Source of the DNA: Deltaproteobacteria bacterium
GTDB taxonomy: Bacteria > Desulfobacterota > DSM-4660 > Desulfatiglandales > HGW-15
Assembly (NCBI GenBank): GCA_019308525.1
Contig: JAFDIC010000117.1
Coordinates: 1-9,847 of the forward strand
DNA length: 9,847 bases
Direction of reading: 5' to 3'
Made by a program: the position numbers and the translations under genes. Shown here in pieces: positions 1-6,227 of the stretch (position 1 is its first letter; every line of letters starts with the position of its first letter). The notes beneath the pieces are model-generated. The model did not search any database. It was given only the letters and a program-made list of their open reading frames with translations, and was not told the DNA's origin.

Positions 1-2
1 GA

Positions 3-3000
3 GGTTGCATGGTCCCGGGACCCGGCCAGGACCTGTTTCAACTCACCAATACTATCGTGGATTTCTTCGTGGAGGACATCACTCCCACCTATGGCCGGTT
101 CAGGATCAATTACGAGGACGTGGAGCAGGGGGCAGACCATGACATGGACGCCATCGTCATCTACGAGTACCAGGTCATGGACGACAACGCCGACCCGGTT
201 TCCGACCCGGCAGATGGCACCAGGGTCAGGATAAGCATTACCTCTGACTCTGCCGCCGGGTGTATCATCCAGCACATGGGATACATCATCTCCGGCACCA
301 CTGCCGACGGGACATACCTGGAGGTAAGGGATGCCTATACCTCGGAAACCGGTGACGTGGATTATTTCCTGGACACCCCGCCCGGGGTGTCCCCTCCGGC
401 CTCCAGGACGGAGTGGGAGGATGGAGAGCCCCTTCCGCTCTTGACCACCAGGATCTTTGAGCCCGGTACCACGGGAACCGCCACCCTCCTCAAGGACCCC
501 CTATGGTATGGGGCCAAATGGGGAGGCTTTGAGGACATCAACGAAAACCAGATACCTGACTTGCAAAGCGAGTGGGACCAGGACGGCAACGGTGAGCCCG
601 ATACCTATTTCCTTGTGGTCAACCCCCTCGAGCTGGAGCGGCAGTTGAACAGGAGCTTTTCGGACATCCTGGACCGGGGATCCAGCCACGTGGCTCCCGT
701 GGTCTCAGTGGACGAGGCCAACAGGGCCCAGAACGGTGATGATCTCTACATGGCCTTTTTCAAACCCATCGGCGATTCCTACTGGCGGGGAAACCTCAAG
801 AAGTACGGGCTCGACTATCTCGCCAGGACCGATTGCGCCAGGTCCGCGCCGGAGTGGACCGTGGTGGACAAGAACGGCGACATTGCCGCGCTTTGTGACG
901 GCACCTTCAAGCCGAGCGCCATATCCTTCTGGTCCTCGACCAGTGACGGCGGCGAGGCGGACAGGGGCGGGGCAGGAGAACGACTCCTGGAGGCCATGCC
1001 CGGCGATGATCCTTTTGTGGTACCCGGCTCCGGGCCGTACTTTGAATTTCGCAACATCAAGACGTACAAAGACGGCTCCCTGGTGGACTTCACGCCAGAG
1101 AACATCACCAGCGGGGACCTGGAGGTTGATACAGACATCATGCGTTTGAAGATAATCAACTTCATGTACGGCTATACATTTGACGCCGACCCGGCCGCCG
1201 GGGCTCCCACGTCCAAGAGGGAATGGGCACTGGGAGACATAATCCACTCGGAGCCGAGGATCATCGATTACCTGGATGAGAAGGGCGACCTCCAGAGACG
1301 TTATGTTGCCGTGGGCTCAAATGACGGTATGCTCCACGTATTCACGGATATGGATATCCCTTCCCTGGGCTACGAGGCAGGCGACGAGGTCTTTGCCTTT
1401 GTCCCGGGCGATCTCCTGACGAGGCTCAAGGAATTCGCAGATCCTACCGCCCACCCCTACCTGGTGGACGGACCAATAAGCCTCCTGCGGTCTGCCATCT
1501 TCAATGACGCAAACGGAAACGGTGCGCGGGATCCGGGCGAGTATTTCAGAAAGACCCTGGTCTTTGGGGAAAGGCGCGGGGGAAGGAGTTACTGGGCCCT
1601 GGACGTAACCGACCCCGACCCGGACAAATGGTTTGTCAAATGGCATATCCAGGGGGGCATCCAAGGAACGCCCGGATTTGAGGAACTGGGCTATACCTGG
1701 AGCAGGCCCTTTTTTGCCACCATCAAGACCGCCGAGAACACCTCCAAGACCGTCGTCATATTCGGCGGAGGATATGACCCCCTGGAAGACGGTTTTCCTG
1801 AGCCCTTCGATGATGCGGACAAGGACGGCAGGTATTACGGTGGTGAAACTTACAAGGATCTCAACGGAAACGGGATTTATGATCCCGGCGAACCTTACTC
1901 GGACGACAACCTCAACGGGGTCCGGGACCCTGCGGAATCCCATTCCGCGACCATGGGAGGGACAGGGGGATATGATAGGTGGAACCCGGGCACGGACACC
2001 ATGGGACGCGGCATATTCGTGGCAGACATGGAAGACGGGAGCCTGCTCTTCAAGGCCGCCTATGGTTACAAGGACTCAGACGGTGACGAGACAGAGGACA
2101 TAACAACCGGCATGGAGCAGGGCTACGCCTCAATGAAATACTGTTTTCCTGCCGATCTTTCGGTTATCCCCATCACGGAGACAAAGATCTTGATCTATGC
2201 GGCGGACATATACGCCCAGATATGGAAGATCACCTATGATTACAACGCAGACTCGACCCATGATTACAGAGACCCCCAGTCCGCCAGGTGGAAGGTGAAA
2301 AGGATCTTTGTGTCAAATCCAGGGTCAACCCTTCAAAGCGGCGGCACCGATTTGAGCTCGGCTTCCCTGGACGAGACGGATGGTGGCAGGAAGGCCTTCT
2401 TTTCCCCTGACCTGTCCCTTGGCGGAAATGAATGGTCCACAGGGCCCGTCCTTTACTTTGGCACCGGGGACCTGGCCCATCCCCGCTACACCATGATCTC
2501 CAACCGCTTTTACGCTGTGAGGGACCTGGGCCGGCTCGTAGATGAGAGGGACCTCTTGAATCTCACCTGCGACGAACTGGACGAGGATGCAGATCTGGAC
2601 GGGGACGGGGACCGCGACACTGACGACCAACTGGGCCAGAAGGCCCTAAAGGACCTGCTCTTGGAAGGGCAGGCAAAGGGATTCTACAAGGTCCTGGACA
2701 AGCAGGGGGATTGCCCTGATGATGCCCTTGACCACAGCGGGGAACGCATCTTGAGCCAGCCGACACTGTTTTTCAAGAACCTGTTCTTTACCTCCCATCA
2801 GCCCACCCTTGCAGAGCCCTGCAATCCCGCAGGAAACGCCCTTGTTTATGCCCTGGAGTTTTCCTGGGGGACCTCGGCGCTGAATTTTTCCCGGGAAAAC
2901 GATATTTCTGAAAAGGCGATCAGAACGATCCAGGACACTTACAGGGTAATGGGCGAAAGCTTCATCCCTTCCGGGGTCAGGGTCATCACGAGGGGTGAGA

Positions 3001-3119
3001 AGGCGGCAGGGCTTGTGAGTGCCGGAGGCAGGCTGACGGGCGCCGGGGAAGGGGGAAGCACCAAGATACCCGGTCCCCCCGGCGGCGTGTCCCAGATGTT
3101 GTGGCTGACAGAAGACTAA
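3..3119 (+). CDS. pilY1: PilY1-like type IV pilus tip/biogenesis protein, C-terminal part (5' end outside window)
   Basis: This is the C-terminal ~1040 residues of a PilY1-family protein, a secreted or pilus-tip factor that supports pilus extension and adhesion. Residues are numbered from the ATG at 9. A linker (about 198-245) leads into a WxGNLKKYG-type motif near 260-270. The PilY1 beta-propeller follows: LGDIIHSEP (408-416), VGSNDGMLHVF (435-445), FGERRGGRSYWALDVTDP (519-536), FGGGYDP (585-591) and a YFGTGD stretch near 815. Calcium-loop-like motifs rich in D, N and G lie near 176, 500, 602, 617, 632, 689 and 858-873. The frame is open upstream of the ATG at 9, no signal peptide is present, and the usual N-terminal von Willebrand A region is missing. 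I therefore treat it as cut by the window edge, although GAGG at 1-4 could serve as a ribosome binding site. rlmD starts 16 bases after the stop. Family assignment is confident; the role in this organism is inferred. Confidence 0.88.
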   Translation, partial: GCMVPGPGQDLFQLTNTIVDFFVEDITPTYGRFRINYEDVEQGADHDMDAIVIYEYQVMDDNADPVSDPADGTRVRISITSDSAAGCIIQHMGYIISGTTADGTYLEVRDAYTSETGDVDYFLDTPPGVSPPASRTEWEDGEPLPLLTTRIFEPGTTGTATLLKDPLWYGAKWGGFEDINENQIPDLQSEWDQDGNGEPDTYFLVVNPLELERQLNRSFSDILDRGSSHVAPVVSVDEANRAQNGDDLYMAFFKPIGDSYWRGNLKKYGLDYLARTDCARSAPEWTVVDKNGDIAALCDGTFKPSAISFWSSTSDGGEADRGGAGERLLEAMPGDDPFVVPGSGPYFEFRNIKTYKDGSLVDFTPENITSGDLEVDTDIMRLKIINFMYGYTFDADPAAGAPTSKREWALGDIIHSEPRIIDYLDEKGDLQRRYVAVGSNDGMLHVFTDMDIPSLGYEAGDEVFAFVPGDLLTRLKEFADPTAHPYLVDGPISLLRSAIFNDANGNGARDPGEYFRKTLVFGERRGGRSYWALDVTDPDPDKWFVKWHIQGGIQGTPGFEELGYTWSRPFFATIKTAENTSKTVVIFGGGYDPLEDGFPEPFDDADKDGRYYGGETYKDLNGNGIYDPGEPYSDDNLNGVRDPAESHSATMGGTGGYDRWNPGTDTMGRGIFVADMEDGSLLFKAAYGYKDSDGDETEDITTGMEQGYASMKYCFPADLSVIPITETKILIYAADIYAQIWKITYDYNADSTHDYRDPQSARWKVKRIFVSNPGSTLQSGGTDLSSASLDETDGGRKAFFSPDLSLGGNEWSTGPVLYFGTGDLAHPRYTMISNRFYAVRDLGRLVDERDLLNLTCDELDEDADLDGDGDRDTDDQLGQKALKDLLLEGQAKGFYKVLDKQGDCPDDALDHSGERILSQPTLFFKNLFFTSHQPTLAEPCNPAGNALVYALEFSWGTSALNFSRENDISEKAIRTIQDTYRVMGESFIPSGVRVITRGEKAAGLVSAGGRLTGAGEGGSTKIPGPPGGVSQMLWLTED

Positions 3120-3135
3120 TGCTGCGTGAAACGCA

Positions 3136-4545
3136 ATGACCTCGACAGGGCTGCTAAAGAAAGGGGATCTCCTTGAGCTCCGCGTGGAAAAGGTCGCCTT
3201 TGGCGGACAGGGTGTCTCCAGGGTGGACGGGTATGTGATCTTTGTGAGTGGAGCCATCCCGGGAGACAAGGTCCTCGGGCGAATCATCAAGAAAAAAAGG
3301 GCGTATGCCGAGGCCAGGATAGAAGAACTCCTTGAATCCTCTCCTGAGAGGATTGATCCACCCTGTCCCTACCACGGCTATTGCGGGGGCTGTCAGTGGC
3401 AGCACATGCGTTATGAGCGGCAACTCTTGTACAAGAAGCAGCACGTGGAGGAGGCCGTATCCAGGATCGGGGCCTTAAGAGGAGTTATTGTCCGGGATAC
3501 CATTCCTTCAACCAGGGTGTTCTCTTACAGGAACAAGATGGAGTTTTCCTTCTCTGACCGCCGCTGGTACTTGCCGGAGGAATATGAAAGGAGGCGGGGT
3601 GAAACTGCCAGAGAATTCGCCTTGGGGCTCCACGTACCTGGGACCTTCAGCAAGGTCATTGACCTTGACGCCTGCCTGCTCCAGCAAGAGGAGGGAAACC
3701 GGATACTGCGTGACGTGAAGGAGATGGTGAAGAAAAGCGGCGTGCCTGTCTATGGCCTCATGAGCCACCAGGGATACTGGAGGTTCCTGACATTACGGTA
3801 CTCCTTCTTTCACGACGAGTGGATGGTGAATCTTGTGACTTCCCGGGAAAGCCCCGACTTGCTAGAACCCCTGGTAAAGACTCTTTGCCCTGTGCATCCC
3901 CGCATCAAGACCGTGGTAAACAGCATCAATACCAGGCGGGCATCCATCGCCCTTGGCGAAAAGGAGATCGTGCTCTTCGGCCAGGGCATGATTCATGACA
4001 GGATCGGGCCTTACGAGTTTCAGATCTCTGCGAACTCCTTTTTCCAGACCAACTCACTAACCGCAGCGGCGCTCTACACCAAAGTCCTGGAGTATGCTGA
4101 TCTGTCCGGTTCCGAAGTCGTCCTGGACCTTTACAGCGGCACTGGAACCATTCCCATATTCCTGTCAAAGGGCGCAAGGGAGGTGATCGGTATGGAATTG
4201 GCGCAAAGTACGGTCAACGATGCCATAACAAACTCCAGGAAAAACCGGGTTTACAACTGCCGATTCATCACGGGAGACATCAGGTCGTCCCTCCCCGGCC
4301 TGGGGCTCAAGCCCGATGTCCTGGTCATTGATCCACCCCGGGCGGGCATGCACAAGGAGGTCCTATCTATGGTAATGGGGCTCTCTGCAAGGCGGATCGT
4401 TTACGTCTCCTGTAATCCTTCCACCCTTGCAAGGGACCTGGAGATCATGGCCCAGGGATACCGGATTGCGGAAATACAGCCGGTGGACATGTTCCCCCAT
4501 ACCTACCACGTTGAATGCGTTGCAAGGCTCCTCAGGCGCAACTAG
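3136..4545 (+). CDS. rlmD: 23S rRNA (uracil-5-)-methyltransferase RlmD/RumA
   Basis: A TrmA/RumA-family SAM-dependent enzyme, probably making m5U in 23S rRNA (U1939 in E. coli numbering). An N-terminal TRAM domain (about 8-67) contains the FGGQGVSR and IPGD signatures. The [4Fe-4S] cysteines follow as C77-X5-C83-X2-C86 and a distant C180 (motif CPYHGYCGGCQWQH). The Rossmann domain has DLYSGTGT (331-337), then DPPRAG (399-404), the catalytic Cys426 in VSCNPSTLARDL, and Glu460 in HVEC near the C-terminus. At 469 residues it is full length. ATG 3136 is the first start after an in-frame TGA at 3127 and lacks a good Shine-Dalgarno sequence, so it may be translationally coupled to the pilus gene 16 bases upstream. 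The family includes RlmC, RlmD and TrmA. The TRAM domain and FeS cysteines favour RlmD, but the exact target base cannot be read from sequence. Confidence 0.93.
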   Translation: MTSTGLLKKGDLLELRVEKVAFGGQGVSRVDGYVIFVSGAIPGDKVLGRIIKKKRAYAEARIEELLESSPERIDPPCPYHGYCGGCQWQHMRYERQLLYKKQHVEEAVSRIGALRGVIVRDTIPSTRVFSYRNKMEFSFSDRRWYLPEEYERRRGETAREFALGLHVPGTFSKVIDLDACLLQQEEGNRILRDVKEMVKKSGVPVYGLMSHQGYWRFLTLRYSFFHDEWMVNLVTSRESPDLLEPLVKTLCPVHPRIKTVVNSINTRRASIALGEKEIVLFGQGMIHDRIGPYEFQISANSFFQTNSLTAAALYTKVLEYADLSGSEVVLDLYSGTGTIPIFLSKGAREVIGMELAQSTVNDAITNSRKNRVYNCRFITGDIRSSLPGLGLKPDVLVIDPPRAGMHKEVLSMVMGLSARRIVYVSCNPSTLARDLEIMAQGYRIAEIQPVDMFPHTYHVECVARLLRRN

Positions 4546-4640
4546 CCTTCGGTCAATTCCCCCGACCAGGCAGGATCCGGCAAATCATCTCGCCTTATAA
4601 AGGCTGGATTGAAAGACCGGCCAATTCCAAGGAAAATAAC
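4546..4640. other. Non-coding spacer after rlmD
   Basis: This first part of the rlmD-rpsU gap has no convincing gene. A short inverted repeat GCCTT-ATA-AAGGC lies near 4591-4603 and GGTC/GACC pairs sit near 4550-4566, but none is followed by a T-run. I see no clear intrinsic terminator for rlmD. The reverse-strand reading frame across 4542-4727 has no recognisable features. Confidence 0.4.
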
Positions 4641-4670
4641 TTGACAATTGTTCCTGCATTCCTGTAAATA
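4641..4670 (+). promoter_or_regulatory. Predicted sigma70-type promoter of the rpsU leader
   Basis: A perfect -35 hexamer TTGACA (4641-4646) is separated by 18 bases from a -10-like TAAATA (4665-4670). The -10 is weak (3 of 6 consensus positions). Transcription would begin near 4676-4678, about 300 bases before rpsU and in front of the leader elements described separately. The same -35/-10 pair occurs before qrcA with a 17-base spacer. Confidence 0.55.
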
Positions 4671-4712
4671 GCTACTTGTCACCAGGATTTCGTCTGTGAA
4701 ATAGCGCCTTTG

Positions 4713-4725
4713 AAAGGGGGTGATC
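4713..4725 (+). promoter_or_regulatory. Extended Shine-Dalgarno-like element inside a possible 5' hairpin
   Basis: AAAGGGGGTGATC matches the complement of the 16S rRNA 3' tail over 13 bases, with one change (G for A) that can still wobble-pair with U. The predicted RNA 5' end, TTGTCACC (4676-4683), can pair with GGTGATCAA (4719-4727) with one bulged base, which would hide the element. It lies 6-11 bases before an ATG at 4732. It may be the ribosome binding site of a leader ORF or a regulatory site of the rpsU leader. Confidence 0.45.
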
Positions 4726-4731
4726 AATCAA

Positions 4732-4878
4732 ATGACAGGGCTGAGCAAGGAATCAGGCGATGGGAAAATGCCCGTCCTTTTGATAGAACCCTGTATCCCT
4801 TTTGGTGAGAACGCCTCCATGCCTTCTGAAACACAGGGTGTATTGGGCCATGTTTGCCTGACGGGGAGGGTATCATGA
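4732..4878 (+). CDS. Possible 48-residue leader ORF upstream of rpsU
   Basis: An ATG preceded by the unusually long 16S-complementary element opens a 48-codon frame ending in TGA. The predicted product begins MTGLSKESGDG and ends LTGRVS. It has no membrane segment, no repeats and no family I recognise; it contains two cysteines. The main support is the strong ribosome binding site. It stops 38 bases before the terminator stem, a layout compatible with a translated leader that influences termination. It may equally be a chance frame within an untranslated leader or small RNA. Confidence 0.22.
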   Translation: MTGLSKESGDGKMPVLLIEPCIPFGENASMPSETQGVLGHVCLTGRVS

Positions 4879-4916
4879 ACTAGACCTTTACCTCATCTGT
4901 TGTTGAAGGCTTGGAA

Positions 4917-4949
4917 GGGCATCTCCCAGGAGATGCTCTTTTGTTTTTT
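4917..4949 (+). terminator. Intrinsic terminator / putative attenuator before rpsU
   Basis: A 9-bp stem, GGGCATCTC with GAGATGCTC (one G-T pair), closes a CCAG tetraloop and is followed by TTTTGTTTTTT (4939-4949). It ends 24 bases before the rpsU ATG, with only the ribosome binding site between and no room for a further promoter. If rpsU is transcribed from upstream, RNA polymerase must read through this site, which suggests attenuation. Confidence 0.85.
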
Positions 4950-4973
4950 ACCCCATGATGGAGAGATGATGTT

Positions 4974-5162
4974 ATGAAAGTTATCGTCCAGGACAATCAG
5001 ATTGAAAAGGCCATTAAGGACCTCAAAAAAAAACTGACAAAGGAAGGTTTTTTCTCTGAGATCAAAGAGCGCAGGTTCTATGACAAGCCCAGTGTCCAGA
5101 GAAAGAAAAAGCAGGCAAAGGCCGCCAAGAGGCGGCGAAAACGCATGAGGAAATTCTTTTAG
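4974..5162 (+). CDS. rpsU: Small ribosomal subunit protein bS21
   Basis: A complete 62-residue bS21, a basic protein of the 30S platform near the 3' end of 16S rRNA that helps translation initiation. The N-terminus (KVIVQDNQIEKAIKDLKKKL) and the EIKERRFYDKPS segment are typical of S21, followed by a Lys/Arg-rich tail ending RRRKRMRKFF. It is slightly shorter than the E. coli protein (71 residues), as is common outside Gammaproteobacteria. GGAGAG at 4960-4965 gives a good Shine-Dalgarno sequence 8 bases before the ATG. The gene stands alone, without the dnaG-rpoD partners of E. coli, and follows directly after an intrinsic terminator, so its expression is probably set by read-through. No clear terminator follows the TAG stop. 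Confidence 0.95.
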   Translation: MKVIVQDNQIEKAIKDLKKKLTKEGFFSEIKERRFYDKPSVQRKKKQAKAAKRRRKRMRKFF

Positions 5163-5394
5163 ACCCCAGGTCCCGTCAATAGTAGCTCCACTTCCAGGGG
5201 GATCCAGGGTCAACTCACGCATCCAAACCTGTCCCTGTCTTTCCTTCCGGGCACCAGGCTGTTAGCCGCCCCGGAGAAAGGCCACATCAGGGCGAAGCGG
5301 GCGTACAGGTGGTAATAGGGCCCGTAACAGCAGACAATACAGGGAAGCCAGGAGCCAGAAGAATCTTCATGTCCCTTGCCGAGGGGTTTTTCCC
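5163..5394. other. Non-coding spacer between rpsU and the qrc promoter
   Basis: I see no convincing gene, tRNA or intrinsic terminator here. Short GC-rich inverted repeats occur, for example GGCT-GTT-AGCC near 5258-5268 and CGGGC/GCCCG near 5298-5324, but no T-run follows them. A 63-codon frame on the reverse strand (5210-5401) has no recognisable features and is probably chance. Confidence 0.4.
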
Positions 5395-5423
5395 TTGACA
5401 AAGGGATGGTTAATAGGTAAATA
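5395..5423 (+). promoter_or_regulatory. Predicted sigma70-type promoter of the qrc operon
   Basis: TTGACA (5395-5400), a 17-base spacer and TAAATA (5418-5423) form a good -35/-10 pair, placing the start near 5430 and giving a 5' leader of about 50 bases before qrcA. A short inverted repeat CCCTT-GACA-AAGGG (5392-5405) overlaps the -35 and could be an operator half-site pair, or chance. Confidence 0.6.
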
Positions 5424-5482
5424 CGCAGTCACTTATTGCCCTTTCATCATGCAATATCAAACACTTTGGAAGAGGACTCAAC

Positions 5483-6214
5483 ATGGAAAACCAAGGTTTT
5501 TCTTCCATCCGGGTGAAAATACGCGGGGCAGTTACTGTCCTTCTTGATCGCTTGACCACCTATTATGCCGAACTCATATCCCATCCCTTCAAGAGCGGCC
5601 TGGTCTATTTTCTCGCAGGTCTTGTGCCCGCCTTGATAGCAGGCTGGCTCCTTTTCCCCATGGCTCTCTATTCTGAAGAGCAACAGCCCATCAATTTCAG
5701 TCACTTGATCCACACCGATCCTGATATCATGGAAGTCATGGAAGGCAAAGAGGGCCAGGAAAGATGCTATTACTGTCACAGCTTTCGGGAAGACGGGACC
5801 TTCACCGGTATCCCCCGCCTTGAAAAGTGCATGGAGTGTCACGATGACCCTGAATTGCCTTGGGGTGAAAGCCCGGAGGAGGAAAAGTTTCTAAAGGCTT
5901 ATGTGGCCAACAAAAAGCAGGTCCCCTGGCGGGTCTACTCCAGGCAGCCCGACAATGTGTATTTTTCCCATATCTCCATGGTGAAAATGGGGGAAGAGAA
6001 ATGCGAGACCTGCCACGGCGATCATGCCCAAAGGGACAAGCTCCCTCCCTATAAAAGAAATCGCCTCTCGGGATACAGTATAAACATTTGGGGGACGAAT
6101 ATCGCTGGTTTCAAGAGGAATAGCTGGGACAGCATGAAAATGGACGATTGCGCCGATTGTCATACCAAGAAAGGGAAAGAGGAAAACAACGCCTGCTTTG
6201 TGTGCCATAAGTGA
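5483..6214 (+). CDS. qrcA: QrcA-like membrane-anchored pentaheme cytochrome c of menaquinone reductase
   Basis: Probable electron-entry subunit of the Qrc complex, taking electrons from periplasmic cytochrome c3. A basic N-terminus (R10, K12, R14, R23, K37) precedes one membrane segment (about 38-62), so the protein is likely anchored with its heme domain in the periplasm. Five CXXCH sites are present: C95-H99, C116-H120, C174-H178, C223-H227 and C238-H242. Those ten cysteines are the only ones in the protein. FSHxxH (72-77) and FSH (161-163) motifs supply distal histidines of the cytochrome c7/NrfH type. As I recall, Desulfovibrio QrcA has six hemes and the related ActA of alternative complex III has five, so this copy is ActA-like in heme number. 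AGAGGA at 5471-5476 is the ribosome binding site. qrcB follows after 13 bases. The assignment rests on domain layout plus the two downstream genes. Confidence 0.82.
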   Translation: MENQGFSSIRVKIRGAVTVLLDRLTTYYAELISHPFKSGLVYFLAGLVPALIAGWLLFPMALYSEEQQPINFSHLIHTDPDIMEVMEGKEGQERCYYCHSFREDGTFTGIPRLEKCMECHDDPELPWGESPEEEKFLKAYVANKKQVPWRVYSRQPDNVYFSHISMVKMGEEKCETCHGDHAQRDKLPPYKRNRLSGYSINIWGTNIAGFKRNSWDSMKMDDCADCHTKKGKEENNACFVCHK

Positions 6215-6227
6215 GAGGGTGTGAGAC

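Larger units (their letters stand above)
4676..4949 (+). ncRNA. Candidate rpsU leader RNA or small RNA bounded by promoter and terminator
   Basis: A predicted transcription start near 4676 and an intrinsic terminator ending at 4949 would define an RNA of about 270 nt. Besides the 5' hairpin that masks the 16S-complementary element, ATGCCC at 4768-4773 and ATGCC-TTC at 4819-4826 are each complementary to the left arm of the terminator (GGGCAT, 4917-4922, with GAA just before it). They could act as antiterminators. I could not match it to 6S, tmRNA, SRP or RNase P RNA, or to a riboswitch consensus I know. Whether it is a cis-acting leader of rpsU or a separate RNA is open. Confidence 0.35.

Noticed and set aside
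705..1247. 180-codon frame on the reverse strand inside pilY1
   Set aside because: It lies opposite a clear coding frame, has no recognisable domain, and GC-rich codon bias easily creates such shadows.
4741..4800. Resemblance of GGCGATGGG to the start of a fluoride riboswitch
   Set aside because: The rest of the consensus is absent and rpsU is not a fluoride-resistance gene.
5163..5220. Possible terminator after rpsU (GACCC ... GGGTC)
   Set aside because: Only five pairs over a long loop and no T-run.
5210..5401. 63-codon reverse-strand frame in the rpsU-qrcA gap
   Set aside because: No recognisable motif was found, and the frame overlaps the predicted qrc promoter.
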